From Nitrososphaerota archaeon (GTDB lineage: Archaea; Thermoproteota; Nitrososphaeria; Nitrososphaerales; Nitrosopumilaceae), in assembly GCA_021325595.1 (NCBI GenBank), contig JAJPGX010000005.1, forward strand, positions 1 to 49,796: a stretch of DNA of 49,796 nucleotides. The letters are read 5' to 3'. The notes below the pieces were generated by a model, which saw nothing but the letters and a program-made list of their open reading frames with translations, had not been told where the DNA came from and did no database searches. Positions 15,296 through 24,172 of the stretch are shown here, piece by piece; position 1 is the stretch's first letter, and each line of letters begins with the position of its first letter. The translations under genes and the position numbers were made by a program.

Positions 15296-15598
15296 TCATA
15301 CATCAAGATATATGCCGTCATTTCTTGCTTCTACTTTGTATGTCTGAAGTTTCACACCTTTGATGTAATCTAGCAGCTCTCCAGTCTTTATGTTGTAATG
15401 CCAGAAATGGAGTGGGCATTCTACTACGTCCCCATCTAGTTTTCCTGGTGCAAGAGAACCATCTTGGTGCACACACATGGAATCTAACGCATGATATCCA
15501 TTTTGGTTAAAAATCGCTATCTTCTTTCCGTCTATTTGGAACTCTCTACTCTTTCCAGGTGCAATTTCGCTTTTTTCTGCTACTTTTTTCCAAGTCAT
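15296..15598 (-). CDS. Rieske-type [2Fe-2S] ferredoxin
   Basis: A 100-residue soluble electron carrier. The cluster ligands are in SMCVHQDGSLAPG (Cys-X-His) and VVECPLHFWHYNIKTGE (Cys-X2-His), spaced as in Rieske ferredoxins of oxygenase or nitrite-reductase small-subunit type. No signal or membrane anchor is visible, unlike respiratory Rieske proteins. The ATG at 15598 gives the compact domain; a TTG at 15622 adds eight residues and lies near the transcription start predicted from a TATA-like CTATAAATT at about 15650, so it is a real alternative. The electron partner is unknown. Confidence 0.88.
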   Translation of the reverse strand: MTWKKVAEKSEIAPGKSREFQIDGKKIAIFNQNGYHALDSMCVHQDGSLAPGKLDGDVVECPLHFWHYNIKTGELLDYIKGVKLQTYKVEARNDGIYLDV

Positions 15599-15677
15599 AT
15601 CTGCATGAGAAATTCTATCCAATATTTAGATTATTATCCTGATACTAATTTATAGTGGCTACATTTTAGAAAAATTC

Positions 15678-16919
15678 ATGAGTCAGATAAAAGATCCAAG
15701 TCTAGCAGAAAAAGGACGTCTCTCTCATGAATGGGCCAAAGATCATATGAAGATTCTTACAAATACAATACAGAGACTAAAGAGTTCACAGCCTTTGAAA
15801 GGACGTCGCTTAGGAATTTGTTTACATATTACAAAAGAAACATCTGTTTTAATAATGGGCGCCAAGGAACTTGGTGCTGATGTTAGCGCATGTGCAGCAA
15901 ATCCGTTATCCACTCAAGATGACATTGCCGCATTTCTAGCAGATAGTGGAATTCATATTTACGCATGGGAAGGTCAAACACCTGAGGAATATGACTGGTG
16001 TATTGAACAAATGTTAAGCCATAAACCTGACATTTTAACAGATGATGGTTCTGACTGTCATAGTAAAGTACATGGAAGTTCCAAATTCTCATCTATGAGA
16101 ATTCTGGGTGGGACTGAGGAAACTACAACTGGTGTAATTCGACTAAAAGCACTTGCAAAACAAAAGAAACTCAAATATCCGGTAATTGCAGTTAATGACG
16201 CATATACAAAACATATGTTTGATAATCGATATGGTACAGGCCAGAGCACGATAGATGGATACCTTAGATCAATGAATTTACTTTTTGCAGGAAAACGAGT
16301 TGTAGTAGCTGGATATGGTTGGGTCGGAAGGGGTGTTGCATCAAGAGCAAATGGACTAGGAGCTAAAGTGTATGTAACCGAAGTAGACCCAGTTAGAGCA
16401 CTTGAAGCACACATGGATGGTTACGAAGTATTAACTATGAACGAAGCTGCAAAAATTGGAGATATTTTTATCACTGCTACTGGTCAAACAGGTGTAATCA
16501 GAAAAGAACACATCTTAAAAATGAAAGAAGGTGCAATCATGGGAAATGTAGGACATTTCGATGTAGAAGTTGATGCCAAGTTTCTTTTAACTGAATCTAA
16601 ACTAGTACGAGAAGTGCGACCTAGTCTAGATGAATGCGTTCTGAAAAATGGAAAAAGCGTTTATCTCATAGGCAAAGGAAGAATTGCAAATCTTGTTGCA
16701 GCAGAAGGTCACCCTCCTGAAGTCATGGCACAATCATTCTCAAACCAGCTGCTCTCTATGATTTACATTGCAAAAAACCACAAGAAAATCGGAAAACGAG
16801 TAATCACTGTACCATCTGAGATAGACCAACAAATTGCAATAGACGCATTAAACGCAATGGATGTGTCAATTGACAAACCAACCAAAGAACAATTAAAATA
16901 CGCAGAAAGTTGGGCATAG
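15678..16919 (+). CDS. ahcY: S-adenosylhomocysteine hydrolase
   Basis: Hydrolyses S-adenosylhomocysteine to adenosine and homocysteine in the methyl cycle. The 413 residues contain the substrate-site His in ICLHITKETSVLI, Asp in LTDDGSDCH, Glu in GGTEETTTGV, and the Lys-Asp-Asn set in AVNDAYTKHMFDNRYGTGQS. The NAD site is GYGWVGRG at about residues 211-218. NVGHFDVE and the C-terminal LKYAESW complete the family. The enzyme keeps its NAD tightly bound. The start is ATG 15678, and metG follows by 30 bp. Confidence 0.96.
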   Translation: MSQIKDPSLAEKGRLSHEWAKDHMKILTNTIQRLKSSQPLKGRRLGICLHITKETSVLIMGAKELGADVSACAANPLSTQDDIAAFLADSGIHIYAWEGQTPEEYDWCIEQMLSHKPDILTDDGSDCHSKVHGSSKFSSMRILGGTEETTTGVIRLKALAKQKKLKYPVIAVNDAYTKHMFDNRYGTGQSTIDGYLRSMNLLFAGKRVVVAGYGWVGRGVASRANGLGAKVYVTEVDPVRALEAHMDGYEVLTMNEAAKIGDIFITATGQTGVIRKEHILKMKEGAIMGNVGHFDVEVDAKFLLTESKLVREVRPSLDECVLKNGKSVYLIGKGRIANLVAAEGHPPEVMAQSFSNQLLSMIYIAKNHKKIGKRVITVPSEIDQQIAIDALNAMDVSIDKPTKEQLKYAESWA

Positions 16920-16949
16920 CTTAAATCACACTCGAACTTTACTCAGATA

Positions 16950-18596
16950 ATGAAAAAAGCAATCATTACAAGTGCTTTGCCATATGCTAACGGTGAAATT
17001 CATTTAGGACACGTTGCGTCTACTTATCTTCCAGCTGACATAACTACCAGGTTTTTAAAATTAAATGGTGTTGAAGCATATTACATCTGTGCATCAGATG
17101 ATTATGGTACTCCAATTTTAATCCAGTCCGAAAAAGAAAAAAAATCTCCAGAAGAATATGTAAAATTCTGGAACAAGCGAGACCTAGATGATTTTAGAGC
17201 GTTTGGAATTGGTTTTGATCTTTTCTATAAAACCAGCTCAATAGAAAATATTACATTTGTCCAAGAAGTCTTCAAAAAACTAATGGTGAATGGGCACATT
17301 TACGAGAAAGAAATAATACAATTTTACTGTAAAACTGATAAGAAGTTCTTACCTGATAGATATGTTATCGGTAGATGTCCATATTGCAAGGCAGAAGATC
17401 AATACTCTGATCTGTGTGAGAAATGCAGTAGAATACCACAAGAAATTGAAGACCCTAAGTGTGCCATATGTAAAAACCCACCAATAAAAGAAAAGACAAA
17501 CCATTATTTCTTCAAGCTCACTAATTTTGTCAACGAACTAAACAAGTGGCTTGATTCTAACTCTCGGCTTCAAAAAGATGTCAAAAAATATGTTCAAAAC
17601 TGGATTAAAGATGGTCTAGTAGATTGGGATATTACACGTGATATTACATGGGGTGTCCCAATACCACTTGAAGAGGCAAAAGGCAAGGTCTTTTACGGCT
17701 GGTTTGATAACCACCTTGCGTACATCTCATCTGCTATAAAACTGCTCAGTGAAAAAAACATTGATGGAAAACAATTCTGGAATTCTGCAGATATTTATCA
17801 TTTCATAGGAAAAGACATTGTCTATCATCATTACCTCTTTTTACCTGCCATGCGAATTGGAATTAATAACGAATACAAACTTCCTGATTACATTCCAACA
17901 CGCGGTCACCTTATGCTACAATCAAAAAAGATTTCAAAAAGTAGGAACTGGTACATTGGACTAAAAGACTTTTTGAGTAATTTCCCAGCAGATTATCTTC
18001 GTTTTTATCTTACATTGATAACACCTTATAGTCAGGACGATCTCAATTTTGACTGGGATGAGTTTTCAGCAAGAATAAATTCTGAGCTTATTGGAAACAT
18101 CGGAAATTTTGTTAACAGAGCGCTAGGCTTTACAAATAAATCACTTTCTGGAATTGTACCTAAAGTTACTGAATTTGATTCACATGATAACGAGGCACAA
18201 AAAAAGATTCTAGATTTTAAAGGTGAACTAACTGTATTAATGGAAAAAAATGAGTTGGATAAGGCCCTGAAAAAAATACTTGAATTTTCTGCATACTTTA
18301 ACCAGTATTTCCAAAAAAAGGAACCTTGGAAAAGTGCAAATGGTTCCAACAATTGCATCTTTATTTCTGTAAATGCTGTTTCTAGTTTGTCTATTGCACT
18401 GTTTCCATTCCTTCCGTCCTCATCTGAATGTATGTGGTCTCAATTAAACATGGACGGAAAAATTACTGACAAAAACTGGTGTGCTATATCCGAGATTGCA
18501 ATAAAATCTGGTCATAAAATTGGTGAACCATCTCCACTATTCAAAAAAGTGGAGCCGGAAGTAATTCAAAAACTCAAATCAAAACTTGGTAAATAA
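16950..18596 (+). CDS. metG: Methionyl-tRNA synthetase
   Basis: Class I synthetase of 548 residues. HIGH is in ANGEIHLGHVAST at residue 18, and the zinc-knuckle insert carries two CxxC pairs (GRCPYCKAED, DLCEKCSRIP) plus CAICKNP. The KMSKS loop reads LQSKKISKSRNW, a common archaeal variant. The anticodon-binding helical domain is complete. The separate C-terminal tRNA-binding (EMAP-like) domain of some MetRS is absent. Its TAA overlaps the ATG of the MFS gene (TAATG), indicating translational coupling. Confidence 0.96.
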   Translation: MKKAIITSALPYANGEIHLGHVASTYLPADITTRFLKLNGVEAYYICASDDYGTPILIQSEKEKKSPEEYVKFWNKRDLDDFRAFGIGFDLFYKTSSIENITFVQEVFKKLMVNGHIYEKEIIQFYCKTDKKFLPDRYVIGRCPYCKAEDQYSDLCEKCSRIPQEIEDPKCAICKNPPIKEKTNHYFFKLTNFVNELNKWLDSNSRLQKDVKKYVQNWIKDGLVDWDITRDITWGVPIPLEEAKGKVFYGWFDNHLAYISSAIKLLSEKNIDGKQFWNSADIYHFIGKDIVYHHYLFLPAMRIGINNEYKLPDYIPTRGHLMLQSKKISKSRNWYIGLKDFLSNFPADYLRFYLTLITPYSQDDLNFDWDEFSARINSELIGNIGNFVNRALGFTNKSLSGIVPKVTEFDSHDNEAQKKILDFKGELTVLMEKNELDKALKKILEFSAYFNQYFQKKEPWKSANGSNNCIFISVNAVSSLSIALFPFLPSSSECMWSQLNMDGKITDKNWCAISEIAIKSGHKIGEPSPLFKKVEPEVIQKLKSKLGK

Positions 18597-19819
18597 TGGC
18601 TTTTGACTGGATCTCGCGTGATGGAAAACTAATACTGGGAGCAAGAATTGTACGCACATTTTCATACGGATTTCTAAGTATTATTCTTGCAATCTATCTA
18701 AACTTGGTGGGTTTTAATGAAATAGCAATAGGACTTGTTCTCACTGCCACTCTAGTAGATAGTGTAATTTTCAATCTAATTTCCGGTGCTTATGCTGATA
18801 AATTTGGACGCAAAAAAATGCTAGTTTTGTATGCAATACTGATGATTGCATCTGCAATTATTTTCTTTGTCACCAACAACTATGTTGCATTAATTATAGC
18901 CGCATTGATTGGCACCATAAATGTGACAGGCTCAGAGGTAGGAGCATTTTTGTCATTAGAACAAGCGATTCTACCACAAACCGTATTCAATATTAAAAAG
19001 CGCACTTCTGTTTTTGCTATCTATAACACTGTAGGCACTTTTGCAATGGCAGGAGGCGTACTAATGTCTGGACTATCTACCATATTGGAAAATCGTTATG
19101 GTCTTGACAAAATTGATTCTATACGCTATCTTTTTCTTTTATATGCGTTTTGTTCAGTTGTAGTACTTGTGATCTATTTTCTACTTTCTCATAATATAGA
19201 ATCACAAAAAACTCGTATTAATTCCAAACCGATCGCTCTTTCAACCAAATCACGTAAAATAATTAGAAAAATGTCTTCACTTTTTGCAGTTGATGCCTTT
19301 GCTGGTGGATTTGTAATCCAAAGTATAGTTTCATTTTGGTTTTACACAAAATTTGGAGCAGACATATCTTCATTATCATATATCTTTGCAACAGCGGCTG
19401 TTTTAACTGGACTATCGTTTCTTTTTGCATCAAAACTTGCCTCAAAAATCGGTCTTGTGAATACTATGGTGTTTACACATATTCCATCTAATGTATTGAT
19501 GATTTTACTTGCATTTGCACCAACGTTTTATGTTGCAATTTTGATTTATCTTGCAAGAATGGGTCTATCTCAAATGGATGTACCAACAAGACAGTCTTAC
19601 ATAGTTGCCGTAGTAAACGAAGATGAGAGGATAGCTGCTGCGTCTATAACAAACACATCTAGAAATGTAGCTCAATCTGTAAGTCCATCTCTATCTGGAT
19701 TGATAATACATGCGCTATCGCTTTCTGCTCCTTTTGTAGTAGGTGGTGCTCTCAAAATTGTATATGATGTGGGTATATTCTTAAATTTTAGAAAAATAAA
19801 ACCGCCAGAAGAGATCTAA
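18596..19819 (+). CDS. MFS-family transporter
   Basis: A 407-residue membrane protein with about twelve hydrophobic helices in two halves. The loop 2-3 signature of the major facilitator superfamily is visible as SGAYADKFGRKKMLVLYA at about residue 65. The substrate is not evident; sugar, drug or metabolite export are all possible. It is translationally coupled to metG by one overlapping base. The 3' end overlaps the convergent dehydrogenase gene by 4 bp (CTAA, giving TAA on plus and TAG on minus). Confidence 0.85.
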   Translation: MAFDWISRDGKLILGARIVRTFSYGFLSIILAIYLNLVGFNEIAIGLVLTATLVDSVIFNLISGAYADKFGRKKMLVLYAILMIASAIIFFVTNNYVALIIAALIGTINVTGSEVGAFLSLEQAILPQTVFNIKKRTSVFAIYNTVGTFAMAGGVLMSGLSTILENRYGLDKIDSIRYLFLLYAFCSVVVLVIYFLLSHNIESQKTRINSKPIALSTKSRKIIRKMSSLFAVDAFAGGFVIQSIVSFWFYTKFGADISSLSYIFATAAVLTGLSFLFASKLASKIGLVNTMVFTHIPSNVLMILLAFAPTFYVAILIYLARMGLSQMDVPTRQSYIVAVVNEDERIAAASITNTSRNVAQSVSPSLSGLIIHALSLSAPFVVGGALKIVYDVGIFLNFRKIKPPEEI

Positions 19820-20691
19820 TCCTTGTCTGAGATTTTTTCCAAATATGCCAAAATTCCTGTATAATCAAGTTCCGACATGCCTTCTTTTATGGCATCTTTG
19901 TATATCTTGTTAGCAACCTTTGCCATTGGAAGATTGGCGCCAAACTCTTTTGCTGTAAAGCTTATCTCATCCAGATCTTTTTGCATCATCTTTAGGTAGA
20001 AAGTAGGATCAAAGATTCCTTTTGCCATCTTTGGCCCTTTGTTTATACTCATGCCTGTTTTGAAGTAAGTGGAATTTAATACATCAAGAAAAACTAACGG
20101 GTCAAGATCTGATTTTTTTGCAAGAATAATTCCTTCTGATAATGATATGGCAAGTAAAGCAATCTGCAAATTCATGGCAAGCTTCATTGCATGACCTGCA
20201 CCATTGTTTCCAATATGGTATGTCCTTGTTGCAATTGAATCAAAGATTGGTTTCCATTTTGTAACCAGATCATCACTCCCTCCTATCATTACAACTAGCT
20301 CACCTTTTTCTGCAAGAGGCGGACCTCCCATCACTGGAGAATCTATCATGGGTATTCCATATTCATGATATTTTTTGTAAATTCTTTTTGAATGAATTGG
20401 ACTTATTGTACTCATATCTGCTATATGTAATCCAGGATGTTTCCCATGGATTACTCCATTTTTTCCAAAAGCTACTTCCTCAATTATCTGTGAATCCTTT
20501 AATACTGTAATGACAAAATCTGATCTTTCAGCTACTTCTTTTGGTGATGAGACCGATTTTGCTCCAAGATTAACAAGTGATTGCGTTTTCTCACTGGTCC
20601 TATTGTATACTGTTAATTCATGACCATTATTCAAAATGCGGATTCCCACGGATTTTCCAAGTAGTCCAATCCCAATAATTCCTATTTTCAT
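19816..20691 (-). CDS. 3-hydroxyisobutyrate dehydrogenase/glyoxylate reductase family oxidoreductase
   Basis: A 291-residue beta-hydroxyacid dehydrogenase. The nucleotide-binding start is MKIGIIGIGLLGKSVGIRIL followed by TVYNRT; Arg in YNRT points to NADP(H). The substrate loop is DSPVMGGPPLAEKGELVVMI, and the catalytic Lys is in NNGAGHAMKLAMNL near residue 171. A short-chain semialdehyde such as succinic or malonic semialdehyde is a possible substrate, which would suit the 3-HP/4-HB cycle, but sequence alone does not decide it. Start ATG 20691. Confidence 0.85.
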   Translation of the reverse strand: MKIGIIGIGLLGKSVGIRILNNGHELTVYNRTSEKTQSLVNLGAKSVSSPKEVAERSDFVITVLKDSQIIEEVAFGKNGVIHGKHPGLHIADMSTISPIHSKRIYKKYHEYGIPMIDSPVMGGPPLAEKGELVVMIGGSDDLVTKWKPIFDSIATRTYHIGNNGAGHAMKLAMNLQIALLAISLSEGIILAKKSDLDPLVFLDVLNSTYFKTGMSINKGPKMAKGIFDPTFYLKMMQKDLDEISFTAKEFGANLPMAKVANKIYKDAIKEGMSELDYTGILAYLEKISDKD

Positions 20692-20730
20692 AAAATTATG
20701 TTTTTTTATTATTATTTCTCTTTATTGGGA

Positions 20731-21255
20731 TCAAGATATTAATGACTGGAACCTATGATCTGCTCTCAAGTGAACAAAATCCATATCGCCTGAAGCTCTT
20801 TTCACATATCGCGAATCTAGCATTATGGCTTTTTCAAGCAGTTGAAGAGCATCGTCTTTTTTTTCTTCAAGAGCCATACTACATGCCTTATGATATAATG
20901 CGCTTGCATCATCAGGAACATGAGACAAAATCACATTATAACATGAAATGGCATCTTGGTATTTTTTTAAATAATGAAGGGCAAGTCCCTTGTTTAGTAG
21001 ACATGTACTATGATCTGGTTTTATGGCAAGTACTTTGTTGTAAATCGATATGGCCTCCTCATACTTTCCAAGCTTCCCTAAGGCATTTCCTTTGTAAATT
21101 AAGGCATTGAGATGTTCAGGCTCGACTATAAGCACCCTGTCAAAGTAAAATATGGCATCACGTGGTTTTCCACGGTTGACATGAAGTAGACCAATTCTGA
21201 ATATTGATTCTAGATTTTGATCTTCATCTTCCGTAAACTCGATTGAGCCAGTCAT
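20731..21255 (-). CDS. Tetratricopeptide repeat protein
   Basis: A 174-residue protein made of about four TPR units, e.g. RIGLLHVNRGKPRDAIFYFD, ALIYKGNALGKLGKYEEAI and CLLNKGLALHYLKKYQDAI, ending in the non-TPR FVHLRADHRFQSLIS. TPR arrays bind other proteins; the partner is unknown. ATG 21255 (MTGSIEFTEDEDQ) is used because a TATA-like TTTTATAGT lies about 25 nt upstream on this strand; the open frame extends further but begins with unlikely sequence. The zinc-ribbon gene is divergent across 70 bp. Confidence 0.75.
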   Translation of the reverse strand: MTGSIEFTEDEDQNLESIFRIGLLHVNRGKPRDAIFYFDRVLIVEPEHLNALIYKGNALGKLGKYEEAISIYNKVLAIKPDHSTCLLNKGLALHYLKKYQDAISCYNVILSHVPDDASALYHKACSMALEEKKDDALQLLEKAIMLDSRYVKRASGDMDFVHLRADHRFQSLIS

Positions 21256-21325
21256 GTATTGGATAAGTTTTACTATAAAATAAACTCTAAGACAAACTGA
21301 TATTGCACATGTATCGAATATATCT

Positions 21326-21445
21326 ATGGAAAAAGTAAGGGCCTGTCCTATATGTCCCAACTGTGGTTCAAAAAAATTCGATAGAATGCCAGCAAGTGAA
21401 ACCATAGTAAAATGTGTTAATTGCGGAAAAGAAATGGTAGTATGA
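21326..21445 (+). CDS. Zinc-ribbon microprotein, 39 aa
   Basis: A short frame from ATG 21326 reads MEKVRACPICPNCGSKKFDR followed by MPASETIVKCVNCGKEMVV. It carries CPxC-PNCG and CVNCG pairs, a typical zinc ribbon. TATA-like CTATAAAATAAAC at about 21273-21285 on this strand overlaps the divergent TPR promoter. It precedes ilvC by 50 bp. No function can be assigned; small zinc ribbons often bind nucleic acid or proteins. Confidence 0.65.
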   Translation: MEKVRACPICPNCGSKKFDRMPASETIVKCVNCGKEMVV

Positions 21446-21495
21446 AAATATACGAGTGTTGTACGTTTTTATTTCGATGATTTTAATGGTCAATT

Positions 21496-22494
21496 ATGGC
21501 AAAAAGCTGGAAAGATTCTGACGTAAGCATTGATCCTATCAAAAATCAAACCGTTGCAGTAATTGGATATGGTATTCAAGGTGATGCACAATCAAATAAT
21601 CTCAAAGATTCTGGAGTTAATGTAATAGTAGGTTTGCAAGAAAATGGGTCTAGCTGGAAAAAGGCAACAAATGATGGACATAAAGTTATGCCAATTGCAA
21701 AGGCAGTTGAAAAAGCAGACATTGTTCATGTTTTGATTCCTGATATGGTTCAAGCCCAAGTCTACAAAGAGCAGATTGAGCCGAATCTCAAAGCAGGTAA
21801 GGCATTATCATTTTCTCATGCAGCTGCAATTCATTGGGGATGGATAACTGCCCCAAAAGATGTTGATGTAATAATGGTAGCACCAAAAGGACCTGGTTCC
21901 AAAGTGCGTGAAACCTATCTTCAAGGATTTGGAACTCCTGCAATAGCTGCAGTTTATCAAGATTTTACAAAAAAAGCATGGGATAGAACACTTGCAATAG
22001 CAAAAGGAATTGGAAGTACCCGAGCAGGTGTAATTGAAACAACATTTAAAGAAGAAGTAGAAACTGATTGGTTTGGCGAACAAGTTGACCTATGTGGTGG
22101 TTCTGCATCTATGATCATGAACGCATTTGAAACACTGGTTGAAGCAGGTTATCAGCCAGAAATCGCATATTTTGAGGTATTGCACGAATTGAAATTAATA
22201 GTTGACATGATCCAAAGATACGGAATTGCAGGAATGTATCGAAGAGTAAGTGAAACCGCAAGATATGGTGGGCTAACACGTGGACCTATGGTGATGGATA
22301 AAGATGTTAAACAAAAAATGAAAAAGGTACTAAAAATGATTCAAGACGGAACCTTTAACCAAGAATGGATAAGTGATTACAAGAAAAATGGTAAGAATGC
22401 ATTTGATAGATATATGAAAGAAATAGAGGCGCATCAGGTAGAAAAAGTTGGAAAGATCATGCGCAAAATGATGTGGTCTGACTCCACTGAGTAA
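21496..22494 (+). CDS. ilvC: Ketol-acid reductoisomerase (class I)
   Basis: Second common step of valine and isoleucine synthesis: isomerises and reduces acetolactate or acetohydroxybutyrate with NAD(P)H and Mg. The 332-residue protein is class I length. The cofactor site is IGYGIQGDAQ at residues 23-32 and the catalytic His is in SFSHAAAIHWGW, where many KARIs have GFNIH. The C-terminal knotted domain carries DWFGEQVDLCGG and FEVLHELKLIVD with the Mg ligands. The start ATG 21496 is clear. Its TAA lies 2 bp from the stop of the convergent mutase subunit. Confidence 0.95.
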   Translation: MAKSWKDSDVSIDPIKNQTVAVIGYGIQGDAQSNNLKDSGVNVIVGLQENGSSWKKATNDGHKVMPIAKAVEKADIVHVLIPDMVQAQVYKEQIEPNLKAGKALSFSHAAAIHWGWITAPKDVDVIMVAPKGPGSKVRETYLQGFGTPAIAAVYQDFTKKAWDRTLAIAKGIGSTRAGVIETTFKEEVETDWFGEQVDLCGGSASMIMNAFETLVEAGYQPEIAYFEVLHELKLIVDMIQRYGIAGMYRRVSETARYGGLTRGPMVMDKDVKQKMKKVLKMIQDGTFNQEWISDYKKNGKNAFDRYMKEIEAHQVEKVGKIMRKMMWSDSTE

Positions 22495-22496
22495 TT

Positions 22497-22910
22497 TTAC
22501 TTTTTCAAGATATTTTTGTGAATAAATTCAACTATAGTGGGAAGTGGTGTTCCGGGTCCGAAATTTCCTTTCACACCTGATTTTTCAAGCTCAGTTTTAT
22601 CATCTTCGGGAATGACTCCACCCCCTATTACTAATACATCGTTAATTCCTTTCTGTTTTAATGCCTTGACCACTCTTGGAAACAAGGTAAGATGGGCTCC
22701 ATTTAGTAAGCTTAATGCAACTACGTTCACATCTTCGTCTTCTACTATCTGGGCTATTCTTTCTGGCGTGGCAAAAAGTCCAGAATAAATCACTTCCATT
22801 CCTGCATCCCTGAAAGCTCTGCATAATACTAGTGCTCCTCTGTCATGACCGTCAAGGCCTAGCTTTGCCACAAGAATTCTTACACGTTTTATTTGTGCTT
22901 TCTGGGACAT
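22497..22910 (-). CDS. mcmA2: Methylmalonyl-CoA mutase, small (B12-binding) subunit
   Basis: The 137-residue cobalamin-binding subunit of the split archaeal mutase that interconverts methylmalonyl-CoA and succinyl-CoA. The B12 signature DGHDRG occupies residues 20-25 (the His is the lower cobalt ligand), with ALSLLNGAHLTLFP and VLVIGGGVIPEDD following as in the family. The catalytic subunit is encoded about 1.3 kb away on the opposite strand together with its chaperone and the epimerase. In thaumarchaea these act in the 3-hydroxypropionate/4-hydroxybutyrate cycle. Start ATG 22910. Confidence 0.93.
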   Translation of the reverse strand: MSQKAQIKRVRILVAKLGLDGHDRGALVLCRAFRDAGMEVIYSGLFATPERIAQIVEDEDVNVVALSLLNGAHLTLFPRVVKALKQKGINDVLVIGGGVIPEDDKTELEKSGVKGNFGPGTPLPTIVEFIHKNILKK

Positions 22911-23037
22911 CGATCTTGGAAGTGTTTTTTGGTCTTTAAAACCTTTATTTGATAAGAATTATAGATCCGGACTCATCTTTAGTTTGTAGCTATAAGCACA
23001 AGCTAGGACTCTATTATATGAGCCACATAGTACATGT

Positions 23038-23166
23038 ATGAGTGATAATCCACATTTAGACAATGACGATATGTCATCTATAGAAATAGATGCACTTGAT
23101 CTTCTTAAAGGAAAAATGTCTGAAAAAGCAATTCGTATAATGAATAATAAAACATCGTCAAAGTAA
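23038..23166 (+). CDS. Small acidic hypothetical protein, 42 aa
   Basis: An ATG at 23038 opens 42 codons: MSDNPHLDNDDMSSIEIDAL, then DLLKGKMSEKAIRIMNNKTS and SK. A TATTATATGAG element centred near 23016 is about 24 nt upstream, fitting a leaderless transcript. The acidic N-terminal half and the basic helical C-terminal half suggest a small regulatory or binding protein, but no family is recognised. It lies in the 347-bp gap between mcmA2 and meaB; the rest of that gap shows nothing coding. Confidence 0.45.
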   Translation: MSDNPHLDNDDMSSIEIDALDLLKGKMSEKAIRIMNNKTSSK

Positions 23167-23257
23167 ACGGTTTTAACAGTTGGTTGGAATAATCCTAAAG
23201 TAACTTAGGAGTGTAACAAGAAGATTTTATTGTGGTTCCACTACGTGATTATTCCAT

Positions 23258-24172
23258 ATGGACTTGGTAAAAGAGATAAAGGCAGGAAACAGGAGGGCAA
23301 TAGCACGAGCCATATCAATAATAGAAAACGACGAATCTGATGCAAAATCATTAGTTAAAAAAATCTTCAAGATGTCTGGAAAATCATTCAAAATAGGTAT
23401 AACCGGTCCTGCAGGTGCAGGCAAAAGCACTTTGATTAACAAAACTAGCATCGAACTAAACAAGCTTGGATGCAATGCAGCTGTGCTTGCCATAGACCCC
23501 ACCAGTCATCTCACAGGTGGAGCAATCTTGGGTGATAGAGTTCGCATGATCGAATCTACTGATTCCGGAACGTATATTCGAAGCATGGCATCAAGGGGTG
23601 CTACAGGAGCTATATCGTCTGCATTACGAAATAGTATTCGAATACTAGAATATGCTGGATTTGATCCGATAATAATTGAAAGTGTAGGTGCAGGACAAAC
23701 CGAAATCGACATATCTAAAATAGTGGATGTAACAGTTGTTGTGTTTAATCCAAATACTGGTGATAATATCCAGACAATAAAAGCTGGACTTACCGAGATT
23801 GGTGATATTTACTTGATAAACAAAGGAGATCTTCCTGGTGCAAACCAGCTATTTGATTCTGTTAGAGATTTTATTGGCATGTCGGAAAAAAACCCAATAA
23901 TTCTTATGACATCAGCCAAATCAAGCAAGGGCGTATCTGATTTTGCAAAAAAACTCTATGAACTAATGGAGATAAAGAAAAAGACAAAAAAACAAAGTGA
24001 GAAATCTAGGCTAGATGTAGAACTAAGAGATATTGTTTTAAATAATGTCAAAAATAAAGTCAGTACAATGCTTGATGAGAGCAAAATGTATGCAACATAC
24101 TTAAGAAAAGTACAATCAAAAGAAATGGATCCTTTCACAGCCGCAGAAAAGATAACAAAGGAGATAAAGTAA
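23258..24172 (+). CDS. meaB: MeaB/ArgK G-protein chaperone of methylmalonyl-CoA mutase
   Basis: A 304-residue GTPase that loads and protects the cobalamin cofactor of methylmalonyl-CoA mutase. The P-loop GPAGAGKS is at residues 50-57. The family motifs AIDPTSHLTGGAILGDRVRM, YIRSMASRGATGA, IIESVGAGQTEIDI and the NKGD base-recognition loop are all present. It directly abuts the mutase gene: TAA is followed immediately by ATG at 24173. The operon meaB-mcmA1-mce is therefore a single functional unit. Confidence 0.95.
   Translation: MDLVKEIKAGNRRAIARAISIIENDESDAKSLVKKIFKMSGKSFKIGITGPAGAGKSTLINKTSIELNKLGCNAAVLAIDPTSHLTGGAILGDRVRMIESTDSGTYIRSMASRGATGAISSALRNSIRILEYAGFDPIIIESVGAGQTEIDISKIVDVTVVVFNPNTGDNIQTIKAGLTEIGDIYLINKGDLPGANQLFDSVRDFIGMSEKNPIILMTSAKSSKGVSDFAKKLYELMEIKKKTKKQSEKSRLDVELRDIVLNNVKNKVSTMLDESKMYATYLRKVQSKEMDPFTAAEKITKEIK

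Noticed and set aside
17930-17945. KISKS instead of KMSKS in MetRS as a defect
   Set aside because: Ile at this position is common in functional archaeal synthetases; the rest of the enzyme is intact.
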